A stretch of 64,000 nt of DNA from Paucilactobacillus oligofermentans DSM 15707 = LMG 22743 (GTDB lineage Bacteria; Bacillota; Bacilli; Lactobacillales; Lactobacillaceae), in NCBI RefSeq assembly GCF_001434315.1, contig NZ_AZFE01000031.1, positions 147,861 to 211,860 of the forward strand. Direction: 5' to 3'. Every line of letters starts with the position of its first letter. Within the stretch, counting starts at the first letter, position 1. The notes beneath the pieces were generated by a model. That model was not told where the DNA came from, made no database searches, and saw only the letters and a program-made list of their open reading frames with translations. Of the stretch, positions 50,335 through 59,090 are shown piece by piece. Both the position numbers and the translations under genes were made by a program.

Positions 50335-52002
50335 ATGGAAACAACTACCAAAATTTGGAACAAAAAATTTATTTTACTTTTTATCACTAACTTACTAATG
50401 ATGGCCGCTTTTTACGCTTCAATCCCCATTATCCCGATTTATTGTCAACAACATGGGATTACCGGTATGAAAGTCGGGATTGTCCTCACAGCAATGTCAA
50501 TTGCCACCATTATTTTTAGACCGATTGCAGGTTATCTATTAGATAACTTTAATCGTTACCACGTCTATTTATTATTTCTTGGTCTTTTCTGTCTCGCATT
50601 TCCAAGCTTCATTCTCTTTCCCACCTTTGGAGCACTAGTTCTTGTCCGCTTATACATGGGAATTGTTTATTCCGTTTGTGGATCAGCAACCATGACCCTA
50701 GCTGGTGATGTGTTGCCACGTGCGAATATCACTGCTGGTATCAGCCGCTTTGCTTTAACCATTTCAATCGGAATGGCCTTTGGTCCCTATATCGGGATTC
50801 AAGTTCAAAACTACGTTAATAGTAAAACGGCCTTTTTAATTATTTTCGCCATGACAGTGGTCGCTTTTATCTGTGTTTGTGCCTGTCAGATTAAATATCC
50901 AAAAGTTACACGACAAAAGTTTGCGTTTAAAGATACGATTCATAAACCAGCACTACCATTTATGTTAAATATGATGTTCTTAATGGTGCCATTTGGAGCC
51001 GTAATCGCGTACTCTTCATTGTTCGCACAGGAAATGAATCTGACTGCGACTATTCCCTACTTTTATATATGTTTAGTACTTGGAATGTTATTATCAAAAT
51101 TTTCAACGCAAAAAATGATTGATAATGGTCGTCACCGTAGTTTAGTTTATCTAAGCTTGGCTCTCCTGATGTTAACCATGGCCAGTTATGCTTTTCTAAC
51201 GACTAGCGTTCATCTCTTAGTTGCTGGCTTCTTATTTGGACTTGGTTACGGAATTCTGCAACCACTCTTCCAATCATTTGTGACCGGAACCACTCCGGCC
51301 CCTAAACGTGGCGTTGCCAATGCAACTTACATGTTATCTTATGATATTGGTATCGGTATTGGCTCGTTCCTAATGGGGAGTATCCAAACTTCACTTGGGC
51401 TTGCCAATGGTTTTGCCTTAACCGCAATATCGTTTGTAATTGGTGGCATTATCTATGCCGTTTACGTTGATCGCTACTACCTTAAGTTAAAGAATCAACT
51501 AGGTAGCACAACAACGACTGATCATGTTTTACAAACCCAAATGGAACGAAATGTGTATACATTACCTGAAACTGCCAACATTCAAGATGCCTTAATTTAC
51601 TTTTCAAACCACCATATTAGTGGTGCGCCAATTGTTGATGCAGCTGGACATCCACTCGGCTTTATTAGTGATGGCGATATTTTACGCTACCTTCGAACTT
51701 CTGAATATCCAGAAGTTGCTCCTGATGGAACTGATTTATTCACTGCCCTGTGGCAAGCTGATGCTGATTTCAATCAAAAATTAACTACACTCACCTCAAT
51801 TAGTGCTTTGGAAATTAGTACTCGCCAATCCATTACCATTGATGCCAATTCATCATTTGAAAGTGTCTGTAAACTACTCAGTTCCGTTAAAATTAAAAAA
51901 GTACCAGTTGTCGCCAACCAGCAAATTGTCGGAATTATTACCCGTTCCAATATTACTGATTACCTGACCCAACGGTACCTAAAAAACGCAACTACTGTGT
52001 AA
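50335..52002 (+). CDS. MFS transporter fused to a CBS domain pair
   Basis: This 555-residue protein has two parts. Residues 1-390 form an MFS transporter of about twelve hydrophobic segments (IIFRPIAGYLLDNFNR is the motif A region). Residues about 400-555 form a soluble CBS pair: YTLPETANIQDALIYFSNHHISGAPIVDAAGHPLGFISDGDILRYL-type first motif (key part GFISDGDILRYL) and KIKKVPVVANQQIVGIITRSNITDYL as second (key part VGIITRSNITDYL). CBS domains sense adenine nucleotides or similar ligands, so transport may be gated by metabolic state. Substrate unknown; the divergent MarR regulator hints at a drug or aromatic compound. Confidence 0.88.
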   Translation: METTTKIWNKKFILLFITNLLMMAAFYASIPIIPIYCQQHGITGMKVGIVLTAMSIATIIFRPIAGYLLDNFNRYHVYLLFLGLFCLAFPSFILFPTFGALVLVRLYMGIVYSVCGSATMTLAGDVLPRANITAGISRFALTISIGMAFGPYIGIQVQNYVNSKTAFLIIFAMTVVAFICVCACQIKYPKVTRQKFAFKDTIHKPALPFMLNMMFLMVPFGAVIAYSSLFAQEMNLTATIPYFYICLVLGMLLSKFSTQKMIDNGRHRSLVYLSLALLMLTMASYAFLTTSVHLLVAGFLFGLGYGILQPLFQSFVTGTTPAPKRGVANATYMLSYDIGIGIGSFLMGSIQTSLGLANGFALTAISFVIGGIIYAVYVDRYYLKLKNQLGSTTTTDHVLQTQMERNVYTLPETANIQDALIYFSNHHISGAPIVDAAGHPLGFISDGDILRYLRTSEYPEVAPDGTDLFTALWQADADFNQKLTTLTSISALEISTRQSITIDANSSFESVCKLLSSVKIKKVPVVANQQIVGIITRSNITDYLTQRYLKNATTV

Positions 52003-52021
52003 ATAAGTTAATCATACAAAA

Positions 52022-52063
52022 AAGATGTTCTAGGTAGCCAAAAGCTACTTAGGACATCTATTT
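52022..52063 (+). terminator. terminator after MFS-CBS gene
   Basis: AGATGTTCTAGGTAGC pairs with GCTACTTAGGACATCT around CAAAA and is followed by ATTTTTT. Confidence 0.88.
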
Positions 52064-52064
52064 T

Positions 52065-52700
52065 TTAACGTTCAAAAACTTCTGTATGAGCCATATTACT
52101 TGTCCATATAAAAATTCGATCCTTATTAATATCGATAGACGTTGGTACATCATCACCCCAATTATCATTTGGAACTCCTTTAGGATAAAAATGTATTGAC
52201 CAATTAATTGCCCCCGTTTGTCCACCAATACTTAAATAACCGTCTTCAACTTTCACATTGCCAATACCAGTTTCACCATTACTAATCAAATTAGTTCCTT
52301 GCATTGTAAGATCAGAATTAGAAATTTGTGAAGATGTAACATCCAAACGTTCTGTGCCATATGGTGTATCCCAAGTGCTCCCCTTACCATCATAATGATT
52401 AAGGGAAGTAGCCGCTATCTTCCAATTACCAAGTAAACTACTATAATTACCACTACTAATTTCGTCAAAGTTCATGGCTGTAGCTGTGCTTGTACTAGTA
52501 GTACTTTCTGACACACTGCTTTCACTGGTTTGTTCAGACTGTATAGATGATGATGTCTTTTTAGCTTTTACTTTACTTGAACTATGTTTCTTGGTAGATG
52601 ATGTTGAATTTGAATCCTTTGCTGATTCTTTTTGATTACCACAACCACCAATCAATAATAGTGCCATCATAATCAAACCAATTAATTTAAACTTTTTCAT
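52065..52700 (-). CDS. lipoprotein with DUF6287-like domain
   Basis: This 211-residue lipoprotein has the signal MKKFKLIGLIMMALLLIGGC with the lipid-modified Cys at residue 20, a Ser/Lys/Thr-rich linker (about 21-73), and a globular domain starting MNFDEISSGNYSSLLGNWK, which looks like the DUF6287 pattern. It is the last gene of a four-gene operon with an OatA-like acyltransferase and a MORN protein. Its first 50 residues are nearly the same as those of the lipoprotein at 55636, although the domains differ. No function is known. Confidence 0.72.
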   Translation of the reverse strand: MKKFKLIGLIMMALLLIGGCGNQKESAKDSNSTSSTKKHSSSKVKAKKTSSSIQSEQTSESSVSESTTSTSTATAMNFDEISSGNYSSLLGNWKIAATSLNHYDGKGSTWDTPYGTERLDVTSSQISNSDLTMQGTNLISNGETGIGNVKVEDGYLSIGGQTGAINWSIHFYPKGVPNDNWGDDVPTSIDINKDRIFIWTSNMAHTEVFER

Positions 52701-52727
52701 ATTACCATCTCCATATTTACTTAAATT

Positions 52728-53267
52728 CTATTCTGCTACTCGATAATATATTTTATTTACTTCTATATCAGTAAGATCATTCTGTGTCCCTTCCGCGATG
52801 ATTCTATCTTTTGTACTATCACCATTATTTAAATCTTTATTCTTACCACTAGGCATGAATAGTACTTCATAGTTAGCACTACCTGGCCCATACGGACTAA
52901 TAATGGCTCCTCGTATAATTGTTTTTCCATCTTCAGATAATACTCGTAAATTTTGTTTATACCTACTATCACTCATTGAAGGTACGTTCATATTTAATTT
53001 TGTAATGGTTCCTGGAGCTTTTGAGTCACTCATATCAAAATCACTAAACTTCATTTGATAATCATTAACCTTGATTGTTTCTCCATTACCATTTTTCCAA
53101 GTACCATTTAGACTTTTATAATCTCCATTTGCAATTTCATTTACATTCATTTTGATATTTATATTTCGGTTATCATTACTTTTTTCACTTTCCTTTTGTT
53201 GATTATTACAACCACTAATAAATAGTAATAACATCATCATTAAACCAATTAATTTAAACTTTTTCAT
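52728..53267 (-). CDS. lipoprotein with DUF6287-like domain
   Basis: This 179-residue lipoprotein carries the signal MKKFKLIGLMMMLLLFISGC and, after a short linker, MNVNEIANGDYKSLNGTWKN, the same domain opening as the next gene downstream. It lies 18 bases after the acyltransferase stop and 27 bases before the next lipoprotein start, so the three are co-transcribed. The shared domain suggests the two lipoproteins act in the same place on the outer face of the membrane, perhaps with the acyltransferase. Confidence 0.72.
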   Translation of the reverse strand: MKKFKLIGLMMMLLLFISGCNNQQKESEKSNDNRNINIKMNVNEIANGDYKSLNGTWKNGNGETIKVNDYQMKFSDFDMSDSKAPGTITKLNMNVPSMSDSRYKQNLRVLSEDGKTIIRGAIISPYGPGSANYEVLFMPSGKNKDLNNGDSTKDRIIAEGTQNDLTDIEVNKIYYRVAE

Positions 53268-53285
53268 TTAATTGTTATCCCTTTT

Positions 53286-55115
53286 TTATTTTTTTACTTC
53301 AGTTTTTTTAGCATCTAATAATCCTGTATTAATAACCTTAGCGTATAATTCATCCCCACTTAATCGACCACCAAAATGAACACCATCTGTCCCAGCAAAT
53401 ACTTCTGGATTTTGACCTGCGACTTGATCCCAATTAGCAATGGTAATGAAGTTAAACTTTTCCGGTAACTTTTTCTCTAACACAGTTAACTTAGATGAAT
53501 TCCAATCTGATTCTGCCTTGGAATTATACGGAGTCATAAAAATCAACTTATGCCCAGGATTAAGGTCTTTAACAATCTTCATCATTTGTAATTCATAATC
53601 GTCCAATGAGTTGGTACCAATGCAGATTATAACTTCTTTTCGCAATAAATTTGATCGTTGTTTACTCATCATAATATCGTATGCTTTGTCCATTGTTCGT
53701 TCGCCTTCTGCATCAATATCACTATTAGCTACATGTTCACTCAAATATTGCCGAGTTCCTAACGTAACACTATCTCCAATAATAGTTACCCCTTTAGGAA
53801 TATCACTTACATTTTGTCCATCTTTTGATTGACTATCGGCTAATATTTGTCCATGCAAATTATCAATTTTATCTACACTTTGATAAATTCCACTCACCCA
53901 TAAATTTTGCTCCAACGTAGTTAATTTAGGCGCATTTTTAATTTGAACACCTGTAACAACTGCTAATATTAATGTTGACCCAGCGAATAGTAAACGTAAA
54001 GGACTCCATCTCAAAGAATCATAAAATAGATGTACATTTTTACCTGCAATTAAAGGCTCTAATACATAATAAGACAACGCTGAAAATATAATCGAAAGTA
54101 TCGTGGTCAATAATGCCGCTTGCCAATTTTTCATTAACTGTGAAAAAATAACGTACAATGGCCAATGAAACAAATAAACACTATAACTAACATCTGCTAA
54201 AAAGGTAATCCATCTTGGTTCTGCAATATTTGTTGTTTGATCATGTAAAATACGTGCCCCAATAATCATTACTCCGGCAATAATAGAAGCAATAAGTAAA
54301 CCACCTTGATAAACTTGAACTTGATCAAATTTTAGTGTGTAACTTAAATACAACAAATAAAGAGCACAAATCGTCATCAATGAAATTGCCAGATAACGAT
54401 TGATATATCTGGTAATTTTTTTAAATAAAGTAGGTTGATATTTAATCCCACCCATAGTTCCAAATAGACAACCAACAAAAAAAGGAAAACTATGCGTAGT
54501 ACTAGAAAAATATATTTTTGAAAAATCAGTTAACCCTTTTGTACCAAAATCCATCATCAAGAAACTAAGCGCTGCTAATACAACTGCAGTAATTCCAAGT
54601 GTGATTCTAAAATTCGGTAATGCACGTTTGGTTGAAAATCTACGACAAGTTTTTGCAATAAAAAAGACAATTATGCCCCAAATAATGTAGAAATGCATTT
54701 CAACTGCTAATGACCATGTATGTACAAATAGGTGTGGAACAAACTTACTTTCATAACTTCCACCATTTGCAATCTCAAAATAATTAGTTGTAAAACCTAG
54801 TGCTGCTACAATTTGACCACCAATATTAGTAGTAAATTGACGATTAATTAAAAAGGTAAATGGAATCACCAGTAAAATTGAAATTAGTAATGGTGGAACA
54901 ATCCGATAAAATCGTCTCCGATAAAATGAAATTAATTCAAATCTGTTTGAACGTCCAAATTCATCAACCATTAACGCAGTAATTAAGAATCCTGAAAACG
55001 TAAAAAAAACATCGACTCCGATAAATCCCCCAGTTAATTTTGTCTGAAAAAAATGATACGTCAGTACCAAAATCAACCCAGTAATGCGGATAAGACTGAA
55101 CCATTTAATTCGCAT
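53286..55115 (-). CDS. OatA-like acyltransferase with C-terminal SGNH domain
   Basis: This 609-residue membrane protein joins an acyltransferase-3 domain of about ten segments (YHFFQTKLTGGFIGVDVFFTFSGFLIT region; FFTFSGFLIT is typical) to an extracellular SGNH hydrolase-like domain from about residue 440. In the latter TIIGDSVTLG carries the nucleophile Ser, ICIGTNSL the Asn block, and GTDGVHFG the Asp and His. The layout is that of OatA-type peptidoglycan O-acetyltransferases, but other acceptors such as secondary polymers are possible. It overlaps the MORN gene by 11 bases. Confidence 0.86.
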   Translation of the reverse strand: MRIKWFSLIRITGLILVLTYHFFQTKLTGGFIGVDVFFTFSGFLITALMVDEFGRSNRFELISFYRRRFYRIVPPLLISILLVIPFTFLINRQFTTNIGGQIVAALGFTTNYFEIANGGSYESKFVPHLFVHTWSLAVEMHFYIIWGIIVFFIAKTCRRFSTKRALPNFRITLGITAVVLAALSFLMMDFGTKGLTDFSKIYFSSTTHSFPFFVGCLFGTMGGIKYQPTLFKKITRYINRYLAISLMTICALYLLYLSYTLKFDQVQVYQGGLLIASIIAGVMIIGARILHDQTTNIAEPRWITFLADVSYSVYLFHWPLYVIFSQLMKNWQAALLTTILSIIFSALSYYVLEPLIAGKNVHLFYDSLRWSPLRLLFAGSTLILAVVTGVQIKNAPKLTTLEQNLWVSGIYQSVDKIDNLHGQILADSQSKDGQNVSDIPKGVTIIGDSVTLGTRQYLSEHVANSDIDAEGERTMDKAYDIMMSKQRSNLLRKEVIICIGTNSLDDYELQMMKIVKDLNPGHKLIFMTPYNSKAESDWNSSKLTVLEKKLPEKFNFITIANWDQVAGQNPEVFAGTDGVHFGGRLSGDELYAKVINTGLLDAKKTEVKK

Positions 55116-55494
55116 ACGTTAAACTACCATCCTTTACTACTCCATTGAAAAAGTTTTTACCCTTATTAGACATTTTTTCATTACCATTTGGTTCACCCTT
55201 TTCAAAATTACCAGTAAGTATCCATTTTTCATGTGATACGAACTTACCACTGCCATCAAATTCACCATTTTTAAAATTCCCAACATAATAATCATGGTTT
55301 TTAAAAATTAATTTTCCTTCTCCTGAAAATTTATTATCAATCATTCCACCTGAATATATTAACTTACCATTATTCAATTTAAGATATGCATTATGATTGG
55401 CAGAAGGCATCATACTAATAATTGCAAAAATTAAAATAACAACAATACTAATAGCTTCAAAATAGCTACGTTTTAGACCTTTAACAATGAACAT
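55105..55494 (-). CDS. membrane-anchored MORN-repeat protein
   Basis: This 129-residue protein has one N-terminal hydrophobic segment (residues about 12-27) and then repeats of the MORN type: YSGGMIDNKFSGEGKL, YVGNFKNGEFDGSGKF and LTGNFEKGEPNGNEKM. MORN repeats bind lipids or mediate protein contacts. It is the first gene of the four-gene operon and overlaps the acyltransferase by 11 bases, so it may be a partner or localisation factor for that enzyme. Confidence 0.75.
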   Translation of the reverse strand: MFIVKGLKRSYFEAISIVVILIFAIISMMPSANHNAYLKLNNGKLIYSGGMIDNKFSGEGKLIFKNHDYYVGNFKNGEFDGSGKFVSHEKWILTGNFEKGEPNGNEKMSNKGKNFFNGVVKDGSLTYAN

Positions 55495-55563
55495 AACTCC
55501 TCCAATTACCTTTTAAAATATTATTTACAATTCTTAGTTTAAATTCAAAGCTATATTTTGACA

Positions 55564-55615
55564 TAAAAAAGCGACCTCTAAAAGTTATATTTTTATTCTA
55601 ACTTTTGGGGGTCAT
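55564..55615 (-). terminator. terminator after lipoprotein gene at 55636
   Basis: On the reverse strand GACCCCCAAAAGTTA pairs with TAACTTTTAGAGGTC, followed by GCTTTTTT. It separates this lipoprotein from the MORN operon. Confidence 0.8.
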
Positions 55616-55635
55616 TACAAATTTTAGTTTTTTAT

Positions 55636-56139
55636 TCAACTACCAAATTTTTCAATATTAATTTTTTGTGGTTGTAATACTGGATTACCCATCTGTTGAG
55701 TGACAGTTCCATCACTTAAAATAATCAAAGCACCTTCAGCACTTTTACTTGGATCATCATTATTAACTTCAAATGTAATACGATATGAATCATTTCCCTG
55801 ATCAAAATCATTAGGTTTATAAAGTTGAATGTCACTTTCATAATATCCATAAAATTGTAGATAATCTTCAGCATACCATTCAGCATTTACTGCTGTAACT
55901 TTAGATTCGTTTAAATAACTGCTACTTGACGAACTAATAGATTTTACAGATGAACTTGAATATGTCGATTTGCTTGTCTGTTTAGAAGATACTGCTTTTT
56001 TAGCTTTTAACTTACTTGAACTATATTTCTTGGTAGATGCTGTTGAACTTGAATCCTTTGCTGAATCTTTTTGATTTCCACAACCACCAATCAATAATAA
56101 TGCCATCACAATTAAACCAATTAATTTAAACTTCTTCAT
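55636..56139 (-). CDS. lipoprotein with shared N-terminal module, unknown domain
   Basis: This 167-residue lipoprotein repeats almost exactly the start of the lipoprotein at 52065 (MKKFKLIGLIVMALLLIGGC, then a KDSAKDS and STKKYSSSK linker), but its domain (YAEDYLQFYGYYESDIQLY, DSYRITFEVNNDDPSKSAEGALIIL) is different and not recognised. The shared part suggests domain replacement behind a common export module. The gene is monocistronic with its own terminator. Confidence 0.7.
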   Translation of the reverse strand: MKKFKLIGLIVMALLLIGGCGNQKDSAKDSSSTASTKKYSSSKLKAKKAVSSKQTSKSTYSSSSVKSISSSSSSYLNESKVTAVNAEWYAEDYLQFYGYYESDIQLYKPNDFDQGNDSYRITFEVNNDDPSKSAEGALIILSDGTVTQQMGNPVLQPQKINIEKFGS

Positions 56140-56213
56140 TTAATATTATCCTCTGCTCTATTCTTTATATATTCAAAATGTAATTAGAGGTATGATGCAT
56201 CGATTATCATTTT

Positions 56214-57056
56214 TTAATTATCTAACGTAATTTTTGTTACAGGTGGAATTGTAGCTCCATAAACACGTTCTACTGTAACAAGACCATCTTTATCAATATG
56301 GACGTGACCAGACCTGTCATCCCCCAAAAATCCATTTTCTGGATAAAATCCAACACGAAATGTTCCATCTGCTTGTTCAGTATTTGATACTTGCATATAT
56401 ACTATGTCATCCCATCCAACCACTGTCTTAAAGTACTTGTCCAAGTATTCAAGAAAATTACCGGTTGTTACTGTTTCAGTATTTGAAGAACTAACATCAG
56501 TTGTATCACTAGTTAACGAACTGGATTCAACATTTTCAGATGATGATTCTGAACTTAAACTTGAAATTTGATTTGTATACTTATCATTTAGGCTATTTGC
56601 AAAACTCAATAGTTTGTTCATTTCATTTTTGGAATATACAATTTCATTTTCTTTTTTTACATTACTCATATATTTTTTAATTAATTTTGACTTCGTATTT
56701 AATTTTTCTTTTGAAGTATTTTCTATTTGTTCTTCACTTAAGGTATTATCTTTAAGAACTTTTTTATCTTTATTTATGAAATAGCTTTTTTCTTTTTTTA
56801 CATAAGTCGAGTATTTATCTGAACTTTTGCTATCTTTAGAATAATTTTCTGATTCTGACTTCAATTTTTTTAAATAACTTAATTTCTTATTATCAGTTTT
56901 AGCAGACTTAAACTTATTAAATGATTTTTTCAACGTTGAATTATAACTATCTTGTTTATTATTATTTGTTTTATTTGAACAACCCGTTAATAATCCGCCA
57001 CTAACAAAAATGACTGAAATGACAATAATCATACATGCTTTATTTAATTTAATCAT
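56214..57056 (-). CDS. lipoprotein with coiled-coil region
   Basis: This protein of about 280 residues has a lipobox (GGLLTGC), a long Lys/Glu/Ser-rich helical region (about residues 30-180) that could form a coiled coil, and a C-terminal domain with DKYFKTVVGWDDIVYMQVSN and GHVHIDKDGLVTVERVYGA. The end part resembles in style the end of the lipoprotein at 55636 (both finish with a short beta-rich domain). I choose the ATG for MIKLNKAC as start; an ATG six codons upstream is possible. It is the last gene of the operon beginning at 59002. Confidence 0.6.
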   Translation of the reverse strand: MIKLNKACMIIVISVIFVSGGLLTGCSNKTNNNKQDSYNSTLKKSFNKFKSAKTDNKKLSYLKKLKSESENYSKDSKSSDKYSTYVKKEKSYFINKDKKVLKDNTLSEEQIENTSKEKLNTKSKLIKKYMSNVKKENEIVYSKNEMNKLLSFANSLNDKYTNQISSLSSESSSENVESSSLTSDTTDVSSSNTETVTTGNFLEYLDKYFKTVVGWDDIVYMQVSNTEQADGTFRVGFYPENGFLGDDRSGHVHIDKDGLVTVERVYGATIPPVTKITLDN

Positions 57057-57098
57057 ACCAAGCCTACCCATCATTTATATATTCACTAAATGTTACTG

Positions 57099-57299
57099 TT
57101 ATCTTTTACCAAATATATTTTTAATTAAATCTATTGCATCATCAATTTTCCATTTCGCTGCAAAAAACATTCCTAAAAATACCGAAACTCCAGCAATGAC
57201 ATATAGCAAATTTTGTAATAGACCGTTCACCATAAATGACAACACGGTAGCAACTATAAATATAGCAAATCCAATCCAACTCTTAAACTGATCATCCAT
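57099..57299 (-). CDS. small membrane protein with two hydrophobic segments
   Basis: This 66-residue protein has two membrane segments (about residues 8-25 and 31-47) joined by a short NGLLQNL turn and a basic C terminus (FGKR). GGAGG stands nine bases before the ATG. It lies between the coiled-coil membrane protein and the lipoprotein, 62 and 42 bases away, which suggests an operon. Its size and topology would fit a holin-like, immunity or subunit protein, but nothing decides. Confidence 0.65.
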   Translation of the reverse strand: MDDQFKSWIGFAIFIVATVLSFMVNGLLQNLLYVIAGVSVFLGMFFAAKWKIDDAIDLIKNIFGKR

Positions 57300-57361
57300 G
57301 TCTTAATTCCTCCTTATAATTAAATGTGTAAAGTTTTTTATCCAACATCACTACTCTATAA

Positions 57362-59002
57362 CTAACTTTTTTTCCATCTATCTTCAACTTCTCGGTTATG
57401 TCTTTCCGTTTCATACGTCATATTTTCAGCAGCCTGTGCACTTCGTTCGTCTGTTCTAATTTTTGCTTCAGCAGCTTCTTTCTGAAGCCATAACGCCTCT
57501 CTGTTAGCTTGTTCAGTTGACCGTTGAGTTGCCTCCTCAGCTTCACTTCTACGACGTGCCTCAACTTCAAGACTCTCTCTATGTTTCTGATTTTCTAAAA
57601 TTTCATATGCTTCTTTAAAATCATCTGCTCTACCGTTTCTAATAATACCTATTAATTCAACAATATCGTTACGATTATTAAATTTTTCATAAACAAGATT
57701 TTTATAACTTAGTTCATTTTCGTTTTTATCGCTAAATTTTTTGTATTCTTCATCAAGTTCTTCGACCAATTGCTCATGATTTTTCTTTTTATTATTTTCT
57801 AAATTATCAATTTTATTTTGTTTTACTGCCTTAAACACTTTTAATTTGTTACTGAATTTAAAATTGTATACAATTTTTGAAATTAAAGCTATCCAGAAAA
57901 TTAAATATGTGAAGTGTGATATTGTACTAATTTTACGTCGTATAACCCAAGGATTAGCAAGTGAATTATTAGCATATTTATTATTGATATACATAAATAA
58001 AAACATTATTACTATGAACAATATTGGCCAGAACCACCAACGAAACCATTCCAGTGGGTTATTCAAAACATTATTATTCTCTTGGTCAATTTTCATTTCA
58101 GAATCTTCATCAACTACATTAATTTGTTTTTTATATCTTTTCTTTATTTCTTCTCCTTCATCATATTTTTCAACAAATAGTTTTAATTTATTAATTTTTA
58201 ATTGAGTTTCGTCTAGTTCCTGAATTAGAGATTCACTTTCGCTTGTAGCAATTTCATGTAGAATATTCCACATCTGTTCTCCACGACTTTTGACAATTTC
58301 CATGACCGCTTTTACATATTCTTCAAAATTTTCTGCAGTGGATAATCCTACGACAAAATATTCCTCGGATCCATCTTCATTTACCCCAACTTCAATAAAA
58401 TCATTTAATCCATTAACTTCAAGGAAATTATCAATTCCATTGAACGCTTCAAAATATTCTCGTTGTTGAAAAATTGCTGTAGTAAGTTTATCTGTCTTTT
58501 CCAAACTATCAGCGTAAAAATCTCCAATAACAAGTAAATATCTATCAAAAAAATCATAATATGGTGCTTGTGCCCTCGCTGGATTTATTCCACCGCTTAT
58601 TGGTAAAATTCCAAAATTACCCAACTGATAATTATTTGATAGTTGATAATACTTATTTCCGTTATTATCTATATCTTCAAACTCAAATAAAAATCCTTCA
58701 TCATGATCTGTATTACGTTTAATAATATCGAGAATTTCTAATTGTTTGTCTCTGTCTAAAAATCTATAATATTTACCATAAAAGTGTTTAACAGCTATAC
58801 GGTAAGTATTTAAGGTATCCCCTGCATGCTTCTCTGAAGCATACCAAGGAAAAATTTCATTATAAATTGAATTAGTTAATTTAGTTCTATCAGGTTCATC
58901 TCCTTGTGTTAAAAAATCAAAATTTAATGCTTGTTTCTGATCAAGCTTCATAAACTCCTCTAGCGTTATTTTTTTTGAATGCATATATTCTTCAATTTTC
59001 AA
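57362..59002 (-). CDS. large membrane protein with coiled-coil tail, unknown function
   Basis: This 546-residue protein has three parts. Residues 1-235 are soluble with NTYRIAVKHFYGKYYRFLD, NYQLGNFGILPISGGINPARA and YYDFFDRYLLVIGDFY, a pattern I have seen in uncharacterised bacterial proteins but cannot name with certainty. Two hydrophobic segments follow (about 322-340 and 363-377). The C-terminal 160 residues are charged and helical, ending in a long coiled coil rich in Glu, Arg and Ala. It starts at TTG behind AGGAG. It is the first gene of a three-gene operon with no known function. Confidence 0.65.
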   Translation of the reverse strand: MKIEEYMHSKKITLEEFMKLDQKQALNFDFLTQGDEPDRTKLTNSIYNEIFPWYASEKHAGDTLNTYRIAVKHFYGKYYRFLDRDKQLEILDIIKRNTDHDEGFLFEFEDIDNNGNKYYQLSNNYQLGNFGILPISGGINPARAQAPYYDFFDRYLLVIGDFYADSLEKTDKLTTAIFQQREYFEAFNGIDNFLEVNGLNDFIEVGVNEDGSEEYFVVGLSTAENFEEYVKAVMEIVKSRGEQMWNILHEIATSESESLIQELDETQLKINKLKLFVEKYDEGEEIKKRYKKQINVVDEDSEMKIDQENNNVLNNPLEWFRWWFWPILFIVIMFLFMYINNKYANNSLANPWVIRRKISTISHFTYLIFWIALISKIVYNFKFSNKLKVFKAVKQNKIDNLENNKKKNHEQLVEELDEEYKKFSDKNENELSYKNLVYEKFNNRNDIVELIGIIRNGRADDFKEAYEILENQKHRESLEVEARRRSEAEEATQRSTEQANREALWLQKEAAEAKIRTDERSAQAAENMTYETERHNREVEDRWKKS

Positions 59003-59045
59003 ATTTAAGCTCCTATTTAATCAATAAATATAAATTTTATTTCCA

Positions 59046-59080
59046 ATAAAAAGCACTCACTCCACTTGAAGTAAGTGTTA
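59046..59080 (-). terminator. terminator after LysM gene
   Basis: CACTTACTTC pairs with GAGTGAGTG-like sequence around a small loop and is followed by CTTTTTATT on the reverse strand. Confidence 0.75.
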
Positions 59081-59090
59081 ATTTAAATTA

